In this document: in pieces, positions 7,801-18,001 of the stretch
Layout of the letters: every line of letters starts with the position of its first letter
Position numbering within the stretch: the first letter of the stretch is position 1
From: Halomonas campaniensis
Lineage (GTDB): Bacteria > Pseudomonadota > Gammaproteobacteria > Pseudomonadales > Halomonadaceae
Assembly (NCBI RefSeq): GCF_014193375.1
Contig: NZ_JACHZF010000013.1
Span: 62,001 to 126,000 of the forward strand
DNA length: 64,000 nucleotides
Direction of reading: 5' to 3'
The notes under the pieces: generated by a model
Database searches by the model: none
What the model was told of the DNA's origin: nothing
Seen by the model: only the letters and a program-made list of their open reading frames with translations
Position numbers and translations under genes: made by a program

Positions 7801-9315
7801 ATGGCTGACCATCATTCCGATCCGCGTGATCAGGATCGACACGAACCGACCCTCGGCGGCATGCCCGGCAGCGCCCGGGACCACGAGCGCCAGACACGCG
7901 GCGACCGGATCCATCACGAGCGCCGCGACGAGCGCCGCCATATCCGCGTCTCCCCGCCCTTCCGGGTGAGGCTGGCGGACGGCAGCACCCTGACCGGGGT
8001 GGATGTCTCGCTGGGCGGCTTCGCGATGCACACCGAGCGCGCCTACCAGCCCGGCGAGGCGCTCTCGGCGTCGCTGCTGATGACGGCCGGCGCCACCGAG
8101 CTGATCATCCCGGTGCAGGCCGAATGCCGCCGCGTCACCCCGGACCGGGACGGTCGTGGCTACACGGTGGGCTTCGAGATCACCGACATCGAGCCGCCCC
8201 ACCGGGAGCTGCTGCGCCAGGTGATCCGCAGCTGCCTCAGCGGACGCACCGCGAGCGTCGAGGCGCTGATGGCCGGCGAGGACCCCCAGACGCCGCGCAA
8301 GCGCCAGGCCGGCGTGAGCCAGCCGCTGCCCGCCTCGCGGCCGCGTCATCGCGGGCGCCGCTACGTGCTGCTGTTCGCCGCCATCGGCCTGCTGGCGCTG
8401 GTGGTGGCCGCCACCGCCTACCGCAACTTCATGATGATCGAGCCCAGCTTCGCCGCGGTGACCGCGCCGCGGATCGACATCCGGGCCCCGGGGCCCGGCA
8501 TCCTCGCCGCCCACGAGCTCCAGGCCGGCGACCGCGTGGAGCGGGATGCGCGCCTGACCCGAGTCGTGAACAGCGACCTGGAGTCGGACCTGATCCTGGC
8601 CGATGCCGCCCAGCGCTACAACAACCGACTGATCGAGAACCTCCAGGAGCACCTCGACGCCGGCAGCCAGGAGGTCAGCCTGGCCAACTCCGCCCAGCCG
8701 GCCAGCGGCGACACCCTCTCCTTCGAGTCGGTATCGCCGGAGATCGCCCGGGCGCGCATCGAGCAGTTCGAGACCGCCCGGGACTACGAGAGCTCGCGCA
8801 TCACCGCTCTGGAGGCGCGCCAGGCCAGCAACGAGATCTACAGCCCCTGCGACTGCCTGGTGGCCTGGGCACTCTCCAGCGCCGACGGCACCTACATCAA
8901 CGAGGGCGAGCGGATCATGACGCTGATCCGCACCGGCGAGGACGACGTGATGGTGGAGGCGCTGGTGCACATGCAGGACATCGCCCGCATCGAGCCCAAC
9001 CAGACCGCCTACATCTCCCTGCCCGACGCCTCAGGGCCGATCCGTGCCCGGGTACGCAACGTCGCCCTCGACGTGGAGCGCCAGCCGCGGGCCGGTTTCC
9101 CCAGCTGGGTCCGCCAGCAGCAGAACGTCGCCAGCGTGCTGCTGGTCCCCGAGCGCGACCTGCCCGCCCAGAGCGTCGGCCAGCCGGTGGACGTGCGCTT
9201 CACCGAGGCGCCGCTGCTGGGCGCCACCGCCGAGTGGGTCTGGCAGGGCGCCCGCGCGGTGATCCAGTTCGGCGACCGCATCTACCGCGCCGCCATGCAG
9301 GAAGACGACGCCTGA
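7801..9315 (+). CDS. alg44: Alg44-like PilZ/membrane-fusion co-polymerase
   Basis: A 504-residue protein with the Alg44 architecture. The cytoplasmic N-terminus carries a PilZ domain (about 41-145) with the cyclic di-GMP binding residues in RRHIR (45-49) and DVSLGG (68-73). A single membrane helix follows (188-206), then a periplasmic HlyD-like domain with a beta-barrel half-motif (DIRAPGPGILAAHELQAGDRV) and a helical hairpin. Alg44 binds c-di-GMP and activates Alg8 polymerisation, so output of this operon is probably post-translationally controlled by c-di-GMP. An AGGAGA ribosome site precedes ATG 7801; the gene starts 17 bases after the synthase. CDCLVAW (about 355) holds two cysteines not required by the fold. 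Confidence 0.87.
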   Translation: MADHHSDPRDQDRHEPTLGGMPGSARDHERQTRGDRIHHERRDERRHIRVSPPFRVRLADGSTLTGVDVSLGGFAMHTERAYQPGEALSASLLMTAGATELIIPVQAECRRVTPDRDGRGYTVGFEITDIEPPHRELLRQVIRSCLSGRTASVEALMAGEDPQTPRKRQAGVSQPLPASRPRHRGRRYVLLFAAIGLLALVVAATAYRNFMMIEPSFAAVTAPRIDIRAPGPGILAAHELQAGDRVERDARLTRVVNSDLESDLILADAAQRYNNRLIENLQEHLDAGSQEVSLANSAQPASGDTLSFESVSPEIARARIEQFETARDYESSRITALEARQASNEIYSPCDCLVAWALSSADGTYINEGERIMTLIRTGEDDVMVEALVHMQDIARIEPNQTAYISLPDASGPIRARVRNVALDVERQPRAGFPSWVRQQQNVASVLLVPERDLPAQSVGQPVDVRFTEAPLLGATAEWVWQGARAVIQFGDRIYRAAMQEDDA

Positions 9316-9378
9316 CAGCATGCAATCCCTTCCCGCGGCCGCCGGACGGTCGCGGGCGCACTCCCCGAGGAGGCACCC

Positions 9379-10272
9379 ATGTCACAGCACCCGATTCTCC
9401 TTCCCTCCAACCCCCGGCGCTCCGCCGTCGGTCTCGCCCTGGCGGGGGCCATGGCGGCCCTCGCCCCCGGCGTCGTGATGGCCGACGGCGATGCCGAGGC
9501 CCGGCCGACCCTCCCCCGGGTCGCGGCCTGCTCGACCCGCTACGCCGAGGTCGATGCCCCGCGCCCCGGCGCCGCCGCCAGCGGCCACGAGGCGATCCGC
9601 GAGGGATTCGATACCCACCGCCACTGGGGGACCGAGGAGAACGTCCAGCGCCTCGGCATCGGCCAGACCGGCCTCGATGAGCCCGGCCTGCGGGTCCACT
9701 ACCCCGCCGGCAGCTCGTCACCCGGCGAAGAGCCCCGGGGCGGGGCGGGCTTCTACACCGAGCCGGCGGCGCTGGCCGGTGCCGAGCGCACCTGCCTGAG
9801 CTACCGCGTGCGCTTCGCCGAGGGCTTCGACTTCGTCAAGGGCGGCAAGCTCCCGGGCCTCTACGGCGGCGACGCCCCCAGCGGCGGCGACGAGGTGGAC
9901 GGCGAGAGCGGCTTCTCCATGCGCCTGATGTGGCGCGAGCATGGCCAGGGCGAGCTCTACCCCTATGTGGTCGACCGGGAGGGCGAGTCGCTGGGTCGCG
10001 GTGCCTGGAGCTTCCCCACCGGGCGCTGGGTGACCGTGGAGCAGGAGCTGCTGCTCAACGACCCGGGCGAGGCCAACGGCGTGGCCCGGGTGTGGATCGA
10101 CGGCCAGCCGGTGCTCGAGCAGGACGACCTGGTCTTCCGCACCACCCCCGAGCTGACCATCGACGGCCTGATGTTCTCGACCTTCTTCGGCGGCACCGGT
10201 GAGGAGTGGCAAACGCCCCGCGACCAGCACGTGGACTTCGCCGCCTTCCGCCTGCATGCCCCGACACCATGA
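9379..10272 (+). CDS. Secreted PL14/PL20-like polysaccharide lyase
   Basis: A 297-residue exported protein with a signal peptide (basic NPRRS, hydrophobic core to about residue 35, cleavage near VMADG). The mature part is a jelly-roll lyase of the PL14/PL20 type: GGKLPGLYGG (155-164), the GFSMRLMWREHGQGELYPY strand pair (178-196), WVTVEQELLLNDPGEANG (217-234), VWIDGQPV (238-245) and FFGGTGEEW (269-277). This pattern is found in glucuronan lyase-like and alginate lyase-like eliminases that cut beta-linked uronates. It would trim or release the polymer made by the synthase. It lies 63 bases after alg44 with GAGGAGG before the start. Family membership is from remembered motifs; the exact PL family needs a profile search. 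Confidence 0.7.
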   Translation: MSQHPILLPSNPRRSAVGLALAGAMAALAPGVVMADGDAEARPTLPRVAACSTRYAEVDAPRPGAAASGHEAIREGFDTHRHWGTEENVQRLGIGQTGLDEPGLRVHYPAGSSSPGEEPRGGAGFYTEPAALAGAERTCLSYRVRFAEGFDFVKGGKLPGLYGGDAPSGGDEVDGESGFSMRLMWREHGQGELYPYVVDREGESLGRGAWSFPTGRWVTVEQELLLNDPGEANGVARVWIDGQPVLEQDDLVFRTTPELTIDGLMFSTFFGGTGEEWQTPRDQHVDFAAFRLHAPTP

Positions 10273-10304
10273 CTCACCACCCTTGCGTTATACGGGACGC
10301 CCCC

Positions 10305-11588
10305 ATGACCTTGTGTAAGCCCCTGTGCAAGCCCCTGCCCGAGGCCCGACGCCCCGCCCCGAGCCGATACCTGAGCCGCCTGGCGCTGCCGCTGCTGCTT
10401 GCCGGCTTCGCCGGCGGCGCCGGGGCCGAGGAGCTGCTCGGCCGCGAGGAGCGCGAGGCCCTGGACCTCTCGGCGTATCGCGTCACCGACCCGGACGCCG
10501 GCTACTTCGACGTGGCCGAGCGCATGGCCGAGCTCGAGTCCACCGACAACGCCATCCTGCTGCAGGAGATCGACGAGCTCGCCCGCGGGCCAAGCTGCGA
10601 GCAGCTGCTGGCCTACGAGCCCATCACCACCCGGGTGCGCATCCCGGGGTACTACCCCAATCCAGAGGAGTGGGAGCTCGCCTCGGAGCCGCTGTTCCGC
10701 TTCGAGGACAACGTCTCGATGCTGGCCGGCGCCTTCGTCGCCAGCGGCGATACCTACTATGCCGACTGCCTGGTCCGCTACCTGGATCACTGGGCCGAGG
10801 CCGAGGCGCTCACCGACTTCCACTACGACTCCACCCAGCCCCAGGCCTGGTTCGCCACCGAGTCGATGCTGTTCGCCGCCGGCATGGCCTATGCCACGGT
10901 GCGCCCCTTCGTCGAGGGGCTGGAGGAGGAGCGGGAGCGCCTGGAGGACTGGCTGAACGGGCTCGCCCACCAGCATGCCGACATCCCCGGCGAGCCCGAG
11001 AACAGCTGCTGCAACAACCACTTCTACCGTCGTGCCCTCTACGGCAGCATCATCGGCGTGATCACCGAGGACGACGAGCTGTTCCGTTTCGGGGTCAGTG
11101 CCATCCACTCGGCACTGCACGACATGACCGAGGAGGGGGCCCTGCCCCTCGAGGTGAACCGCGGGCGCCGCGCCACCCACTACCAGAACTATGCCCTGCT
11201 CTACCTGGTGACCAACATGCAGGTGATCGCCCGCCAGGGATACGAGGAGATCTTCGACCTTGAGGTCGACGGCAACACCCTCCATGACGGCGTCGACTTC
11301 CTGTTCCGGATCCTCGAGGACCCGGCCGCGCTGGGCGACTTCGCCCCCCTCGAGCAGTACACGGGCTTTCTCAAGGACCCGCAGTACTTCACCTGGATGG
11401 AGATCTACCAGGCCCGCTTCGACGACCCCCGGGTCGCCGACTTCGTGCATCGGGTGCGGCCGCTCTACAACCGCAGTGCCGGCGGGTACATGACCCTCTA
11501 CCTCATGCCACCCGATGCCCAGACGCATATCTTCCAGGACGACGAGCAGCGCCAGACCGAGGCCTTCCGGGGTCTCGGCGAGTCGTGA
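10305..11588 (+). CDS. algL: AlgL-like periplasmic alginate lyase (PL5)
   Basis: A 427-residue exported protein with a signal peptide ending near AGAEE (residues 39-43). The alpha/alpha-barrel lyase core contains NNHFYRRALYGSII (237-250) and NRGRRATHYQNYALLYL (285-301). These correspond to the catalytic NNH and RALxYHNYAL segments of AlgL, with H239 and Y293 as likely base and acid. In alginate operons AlgL clears misdirected polymer from the periplasm and may set chain length; the same housekeeping role is likely here. The start at 10305 is chosen because the signal peptide begins there; upstream ATGs lie in the 3' end of the previous gene. It is larger than typical AlgL (about 370 residues). 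Confidence 0.78.
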   Translation: MTLCKPLCKPLPEARRPAPSRYLSRLALPLLLAGFAGGAGAEELLGREEREALDLSAYRVTDPDAGYFDVAERMAELESTDNAILLQEIDELARGPSCEQLLAYEPITTRVRIPGYYPNPEEWELASEPLFRFEDNVSMLAGAFVASGDTYYADCLVRYLDHWAEAEALTDFHYDSTQPQAWFATESMLFAAGMAYATVRPFVEGLEEERERLEDWLNGLAHQHADIPGEPENSCCNNHFYRRALYGSIIGVITEDDELFRFGVSAIHSALHDMTEEGALPLEVNRGRRATHYQNYALLYLVTNMQVIARQGYEEIFDLEVDGNTLHDGVDFLFRILEDPAALGDFAPLEQYTGFLKDPQYFTWMEIYQARFDDPRVADFVHRVRPLYNRSAGGYMTLYLMPPDAQTHIFQDDEQRQTEAFRGLGES

Positions 11589-11625
11589 CGCTCGCCCTCC
11601 TTCTGCCGACGCCGAGGACCTTCCC

Positions 11626-14304
11626 ATGACCCAGACCCGGACACCCCTCTCCACGCCCTCGAGACTGACGGCCTCCCTCGCCCTGCTGGCCCTGCTGAGC
11701 GGCTGCGGGAGCGCCGGCCTGTCGACCGGTACCGACGCGCCACAGGGCGAGGTACCGGCCGAGTACAGCGACTGGTTCGGCTGGCGCCCGGAGGCCAACA
11801 TCTCCGGCGATGACTGGCAGCAGATCAATCGCGCCCAGGAGTTCATCGAGCAGGGACGCCACGACGAGGCCATCGAGCGCCTCGAGCCGCTGATGGCCCG
11901 GCACATCCCGCCGGCGTTCTACGAGATGGCCAAGCTCCACGATGACGGCCTGGGGGTCGAGCGCGACCCCGCCGAGGCGGCCCGGCTCTACGGCCGTGCC
12001 ATCGAGACCCCGTCGGCGATCCGCGGCCAGGCCTCGCTCAAGCTCGCCGAGCTCTATCTGGCCGGTGACGGCGTCGAGCGCAACGAGCGCCTCGCCTTCC
12101 ATCTGCTCGACCAGGCGCTCAAGGAGGGAGTGGAGCGGGCCGAGCCGATCCTCGCCGATCTGCTCGCCGAGGGCGGCGAGCAGATCGGCCCCGATCCCGA
12201 GCGCGCCCAGCGGCTCTATGAGCAGGCCGCCCAGCGGGGGGACGCCAATGCCCTCGAGGCCCTGGCCGAGGCCCACGGGCCGAACGGCTGGCGGGAGACG
12301 GCCCCCGAGCGCGCCATGGACTACGCGAAACGCCTCGAGGCGGTGCTCGAGGACCAGGCCGCCGGTGGCGACACCGGGGCCATGCGGCGGCTCGCCGGGC
12401 TCTACACAGCGGACGGCCTGCTCGGCGACCAGCCCGAGCAGCGTCAGGCCTGGCTGGTCCGCGCCGCCGAGGCCGGCGACGAGGATGCCCTCGGCCACGC
12501 CGGCACGGCGCTGCTGCGCGGCGGTGACCCGCAGCAGGGCATGGCGCTGCTCGAGGAGGCCGCCGAGCGCGGTGACGTCGATGCCATGACCCGCCTGGGC
12601 CAGGCCCTGCTCGACCCCGACCTGGGACCGACCCGTCCGGCGGAGGCGAAGCGCTGGCTGGAGGACGCGGTCGAGGCCGGCTCCGTGGACGCCAGGGTGA
12701 TCCTCGGGGCGGCCCTGATCGAGGAGGCCCGCGAACGGGCCGCGCCGATGGGCCTGGACGGCAGCGGTGACGACCCCGCCACCACCCTGGCCGCCAATGC
12801 CCTCTCCACGCCACCCGAGGTCAGGCGCGGCATCGCGCTGCTCGAGGAGGGGGCCGAGCAGGACGATCCCCTGGCCCTGGCCCACCTCGGATCGCTCTAC
12901 CTGGACGACGCCCTGGTCCCCAGCCAGCCCTGGCTGGCCGTCGACTATCTCGAGCGTGGCCATGAGCTCGGCCACCCCTGGGCCACCCAGCAGCTCGGCG
13001 CCGCCTACCTGGCGGGTCGCGGCGTGCCGGCCGACGGCCGCCGGGCCGAGGCGCTGCTGAGGGAGGCCGCCGAACAGGGCCAGGAGGGCGCCCTGCGCCT
13101 GCTGGGCGACGCCTACCTGGAGGGCGAGGTGGTGCCCTTCCACCCCACCCGCGGCGAGGCGCTGCTCGAGCAGGCGGCCGAGGCCGGCGACACCGCCGCC
13201 ATGACCTCGCTGGGCGAGGCCTACCTCAGCGGGCCACTGGAGGAGCAGCCCCAGCGCGGCCATGCCCTGCTGGAGCAGGCCGCCCGCCAGGGCGACGCCT
13301 ACGCCATGGTGGTGCTGGGCCGCGCCTATCGCGAGGGCAGCGGCGTACCGCGGGATCTCGACGAGGCGACCCGCTGGCTGACGCGCGCCCGGGAAGCCGG
13401 CCATGCCTCCGCCGATGACGCGATGGTCGGGGTCAACCGCGACCGGGGCGCCCTGGGCGACATCAACGCGCTGATCGAAGCCGCCGAGGCGGGCCACCCG
13501 GGCGCCATGGCGGACCTGGGCCGGGCCTTCCTCAACGGCGAGGGGGTCCAGGCCAATCCCGAGGCGGCCCGCGCCTGGCTCGAGCGCGCCGCCAATGCCG
13601 GGCACACCGGGGCGCGCGCGGAGGTCGGCGAGATGCTGCTCGAGAGCGACCCGCAGCGCGGCATGACCCTGCTGCAGGGCGCCGCGGATGCCGGCCATGC
13701 CGGTGCCCGCCTGGCCCTGGGCCGTGCCCTGCTGCTCGGCGAGCACGTCGAGGCGGATGCCGAGCGGGGGCTCGACTACCTGCGCCCCGCCGCCGAGGGC
13801 GGCAACCCCCATGCCGCCCGGCTGCTCGGCCAGGCCTACCTGGAGGGCAACGGCGTCGAGGCCGACCCGGCCCGGGCCCGGGAGTGGCTGGACGTGGCGG
13901 TGGAGAGCGGCGATCTCTCCTCGCGCGCCAACCTGGGGCGGATCCTGCTGCGCGGCGAGGAGGGGATGCCCGAGGATATCGAGCGCGGGCGGGAGCTGCT
14001 GCACGACGCCGCGGAGGCGGGCCACCCCGGCGCCCAGGCCACCCTGGGCCGCGAGTACCTGCGCGGCGAGCGCCTGGAGCGCGACACCCGCCAGGGAGCC
14101 GACTACCTGCTCCAGGCGGCCCGTCAGGGCCACTCCAGCGCTCGCCTGGCCCTGGCCGAGGCCTATCTCGAGGCCAACGGGCTGGAGAGCGCCAACCGCG
14201 AGCAGGCGCTGCTGTGGCTCGAGGAGGTGATGGAGGCCGACAGCGACATGGCCCTCGAGACGCTCCACGAGCTGATCTCCGACGATATCGCCGCCGCGCG
14301 GTGA
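11626..14304 (+). CDS. Large Sel1-repeat lipoprotein, AlgK-like
   Basis: An 892-residue lipoprotein: signal sequence with lipobox LLSGC, lipidated at C27, followed by a long array of Sel1/TPR-like helical repeats. Repeats recur about every 36 residues, with units such as AEAGDTAAMTSLGEAYLSG, AARQGDAYAMVVLGRAYREGSG and AEGGNPHAARLLGQAYLEGNG. AlgK, the outer-membrane-anchored scaffold of the alginate secretion complex, has the same design but is roughly half this length. It is last in the operon, 37 bases after the AlgL-like gene, and is followed by a strong hairpin. It probably bridges synthase, co-polymerase and an unseen export pore. No AlgE-like porin is encoded nearby. Confidence 0.75.
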   Translation: MTQTRTPLSTPSRLTASLALLALLSGCGSAGLSTGTDAPQGEVPAEYSDWFGWRPEANISGDDWQQINRAQEFIEQGRHDEAIERLEPLMARHIPPAFYEMAKLHDDGLGVERDPAEAARLYGRAIETPSAIRGQASLKLAELYLAGDGVERNERLAFHLLDQALKEGVERAEPILADLLAEGGEQIGPDPERAQRLYEQAAQRGDANALEALAEAHGPNGWRETAPERAMDYAKRLEAVLEDQAAGGDTGAMRRLAGLYTADGLLGDQPEQRQAWLVRAAEAGDEDALGHAGTALLRGGDPQQGMALLEEAAERGDVDAMTRLGQALLDPDLGPTRPAEAKRWLEDAVEAGSVDARVILGAALIEEARERAAPMGLDGSGDDPATTLAANALSTPPEVRRGIALLEEGAEQDDPLALAHLGSLYLDDALVPSQPWLAVDYLERGHELGHPWATQQLGAAYLAGRGVPADGRRAEALLREAAEQGQEGALRLLGDAYLEGEVVPFHPTRGEALLEQAAEAGDTAAMTSLGEAYLSGPLEEQPQRGHALLEQAARQGDAYAMVVLGRAYREGSGVPRDLDEATRWLTRAREAGHASADDAMVGVNRDRGALGDINALIEAAEAGHPGAMADLGRAFLNGEGVQANPEAARAWLERAANAGHTGARAEVGEMLLESDPQRGMTLLQGAADAGHAGARLALGRALLLGEHVEADAERGLDYLRPAAEGGNPHAARLLGQAYLEGNGVEADPARAREWLDVAVESGDLSSRANLGRILLRGEEGMPEDIERGRELLHDAAEAGHPGAQATLGREYLRGERLERDTRQGADYLLQAARQGHSSARLALAEAYLEANGLESANREQALLWLEEVMEADSDMALETLHELISDDIAAAR

Positions 14305-14329
14305 TGCCCCGGTGACACAGTGGCCACTC

Positions 14330-14366
14330 ATGCAGAAGGCCGGCACCAAGTGCCGGCCTTCTGCAT
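14330..14366. terminator. Bidirectional hairpin between the polysaccharide operon and purA
   Basis: A perfect 17-base-pair stem (14330-14346 with 14350-14366) and a 3-base loop lie between two convergent genes. There is no clear T-run on either side. It probably ends both transcripts, or protects their 3' ends. Confidence 0.7.
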
Positions 14367-14415
14367 GGTCACGGGCCAGCGCGGGCGGCGCTCGCCGCCC
14401 GCGCTGGCCTGCGCG

Positions 14416-15783
<1,368 letters not shown>

Positions 15784-15811
15784 TCACACCCGGCCAGCCC
15801 GATTCAGTCAG

Positions 15812-16987
15812 TTACAGTGCCGTCACCTGCCAGTGGCCATCGGCCCGCACCAGCTGGCGGTCGCAGCGGTGCTCGGCCGGGCCGGTGCGCTGCCCCGGCA
15901 GGGCCTGCACCACCCGCTCGCCCTGCTCGCGCAGCGCCAGCACCGCTTCCCCGAGCCCCTCGCCCTCGGCCGGGGCCCAGATGCCGACGCGGGGCGGCTC
16001 GGCGGGCGCCAGGGTGGCCAGCTGCTTGAGGTCCATGGAGAAGCCGGTGGCCGGCCGGGCCCGGCCGAAGGCGCGGCCGGTATCGTCATAGCGCCCGCCC
16101 TTGGCCAGGGCCTGGCCGTAGCCGGGCACGTAGGCGGCGAACATCATGCCGGTGTGGTAGGCGTAGCCACGCAGCTCGGCCAGGTCGAAGTAGGGCTCGA
16201 CCTCGGGATGAGCGGCCATCACTCCCTGATGCAGGGCGCGCAGCTGGTCCAGCGCCGCCCCCACCGCGGCGGGAGCCTCGGCGAAGGCTTCGCGGGCCTC
16301 GTCGAGGACCTCGACACCCCCGTGCAGGCGGCCCAGCGCCATGAACATCTCGGCCAGCGCCGGGTCCCCCACGCTCTCGGCGACCCTGGCGGCCAGCTCG
16401 CCGGGCGACTTCAGCTCCAGCGCCTCGAACAGCGCCCGCTCCTGGTCGATATCCAGTTCGGCGGCCTGTACCAGGCTACGGTAGATGCCGATATGGCCCA
16501 GCGCCAGGTGGATCTCCCGCGCCCCGGCCGCGGCGAGGCTCGCCAGTGCCAGGTGCAGGATCTCCAGGTCGGCCTCGAGGCCGGCATGGCCGAACAGCTC
16601 GACCCCCACCTGGACCGGGCTGCGGCCCCCCTGGTGCTGGTCGGCGGTGGCGCGCAGCACGTTGGTGCAGTAGCAGAGCCGCACCGGCCCCTGGCGCTTC
16701 AGGGAGTGGGCATCCATGCGCGCCACCTGGGGTGTGACGTCGGCGCTGATGCCCATCATGCGACCGGTCAGCTGGTCGGTGAGCTTGAAGGTCTGCAGGG
16801 CCAGGTCGGAGCCGGTACCGGTGAGCAGGGAGTCGAGGAACTCCGCGGTGGGCGGCATCACCTGGTCATAGCCCCAGCGATGGTAGAGATCGAGCAGTGC
16901 CCGGCGCAGCTCCTCCATGCGGCTCGCCTGGGGAGGCAGCACCTCGTCCATGCCGTCGGGCAGCAGCCAGCGGTCAGCGATGGTCAT
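15812..16987 (-). CDS. hisZ: ATP phosphoribosyltransferase regulatory subunit HisZ
   Basis: A 391-residue paralogue of class II histidyl-tRNA synthetase that lacks aminoacylation ability and serves as regulatory partner of short-form HisG in the first step of histidine biosynthesis. It starts MTIADRWLLPDGMDEVLPPQA and has the class II motif 2-like QGPVRLCYCTNVLRA and the altered GGRYDDTGRAFGRARPATGFSMDL motif 3 region. Its presence implies that the genome carries short-form HisG elsewhere. The start at 16987 begins the conserved domain; an in-frame ATG 19 codons upstream adds residues not seen in the family. It sits between hflC and purA, the conserved location. Confidence 0.93.
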   Translation of the reverse strand: MTIADRWLLPDGMDEVLPPQASRMEELRRALLDLYHRWGYDQVMPPTAEFLDSLLTGTGSDLALQTFKLTDQLTGRMMGISADVTPQVARMDAHSLKRQGPVRLCYCTNVLRATADQHQGGRSPVQVGVELFGHAGLEADLEILHLALASLAAAGAREIHLALGHIGIYRSLVQAAELDIDQERALFEALELKSPGELAARVAESVGDPALAEMFMALGRLHGGVEVLDEAREAFAEAPAAVGAALDQLRALHQGVMAAHPEVEPYFDLAELRGYAYHTGMMFAAYVPGYGQALAKGGRYDDTGRAFGRARPATGFSMDLKQLATLAPAEPPRVGIWAPAEGEGLGEAVLALREQGERVVQALPGQRTGPAEHRCDRQLVRADGHWQVTAL

Positions 16988-17048
16988 GTGTATCATCCAG
17001 CAAGACAATGAATGGCCAGGGGGTGAACGTAAGCAGACGGCCACAAAA

Positions 17049-17069
17049 AAACCGGGCCACGCCCGGTTT
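17049..17069 (-). terminator. Rho-independent terminator after hflC
   Basis: AAACCGGGC and GCCCGGTTT form a 9-base-pair stem with a 3-base loop. On the minus strand the stem runs into an unbroken T-tract (complement of 17045-17051), the classic form, so it ends the hflX-hflK-hflC transcript before hisZ. Confidence 0.85.
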
Positions 17070-17085
17070 CAGGAGTCTACCACGT

Positions 17086-17112
17086 TTGCGCCGGGGATGA
17101 ACCCCGGCGCAA
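17086..17112 (-). terminator. Second hairpin directly after hflC
   Basis: An 11-base-pair perfect stem (TTGCGCCGGGG and complement) with loop ATGAA lies eight bases past the hflC stop codon. It has no T-run. It precedes the true terminator at 17049-17069 and may block 3' exonucleases. Confidence 0.5.
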
Positions 17113-17119
17113 CGTGCGC

Positions 17120-18001
17120 TCATTCTCCGCTGGGCACGGCACTCTTCAGGTAGCGGAAGAAGTCGCTGGAGGGATCCAGCACCAGCATGTTGCCGTCGCC
17201 CTGGAAGCTCTCGCGGTAGGCGTTCAGGCTGCGCCAGAAGGCGAAGAACTCCTGATCCTGGGAGTAGGCATCGGCGAAGATCGCCGCGGCCTCGGCATCC
17301 CCCTCACCGCGCAGGGTCTCGGAGCGCTCGGTGGCCTGGGCCAGCAGCACCTGACGGCGCCGGTCGGCGTTGGCGCGGATGCGCTCGGCCTCCTCCTGGC
17401 CCTGGGCGCGCCACTCGCGGGCCTCACGCTCACGCTCGGAGCGCATGCGTTCGAAGACCGCCGCCGAGACGTCGTCGGGCAGGTCGATCCGCTTGACGCG
17501 CACGTCGCGGATCGCCACGCCGAGCTCCTCGCGCAGCAGGGCATCGAGGTCCTGGGTCGGCCCGATCATCAGGTCGTCGCGGCGCTCGGCGATGATCTGC
17601 TGGAGGTCCAGGCGGCCGAACTCGTTACGCAGGCTCTCGTCGACCCGCGGCTGGATCAGCCGGATCGCCATCATCTCGTCGCCGGCGGTGGACTCGTAGT
17701 AGCGGGTCGGGTTGACCACCTGCCACTTGACGTAGGAGTCCACGATCACCGCCTTCTGCTCGAGGGTCAGGTAGCGGCTGGTATCGGTGTCCAGCGTCAG
17801 CACCCGGGTATCGAACTTGCGGATGGTCTGGGTGATCGGCACCTTGAAGTGCAGGCCCGGCTGGATGTTCTCCTCGATGACCTCACCGAAGCGCAGCTTG
17901 ACGGCACGCTCGGTCTCGTCGACCACGTAGAGGCTGTTGCTGGCCAGCCAGGCCACGGCGGCAAGGCCGCCGACGATGAGCAGGGAACGATTGTTGATCA
18001 T
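17120..18001 (-). CDS. hflC: HflC, FtsH-regulating SPFH protein
   Basis: A 293-residue type II membrane protein. One N-terminal membrane helix (residues 7-24) anchors a periplasmic SPFH/band-7 domain (VVDETERAVKLRFGEV onward), followed by a charged coiled coil (about 190-240) that pairs with HflK. HflK-HflC cages surround FtsH in the inner membrane and limit its proteolysis of membrane substrates. Its start codon follows the hflK stop codon with no gap, so the two are translated together. Length matches E. coli HflC, though the C-terminus is shorter than in some relatives. Confidence 0.97.
   Translation of the reverse strand: MINNRSLLIVGGLAAVAWLASNSLYVVDETERAVKLRFGEVIEENIQPGLHFKVPITQTIRKFDTRVLTLDTDTSRYLTLEQKAVIVDSYVKWQVVNPTRYYESTAGDEMMAIRLIQPRVDESLRNEFGRLDLQQIIAERRDDLMIGPTQDLDALLREELGVAIRDVRVKRIDLPDDVSAAVFERMRSEREREAREWRAQGQEEAERIRANADRRRQVLLAQATERSETLRGEGDAEAAAIFADAYSQDQEFFAFWRSLNAYRESFQGDGNMLVLDPSSDFFRYLKSAVPSGE

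Noticed and set aside
4319..7897. Long minus-strand open frame opposite ugd and the synthase
   Set aside because: Antisense shadow of two genes with clear motifs; no ribosome site and no recognisable domain.
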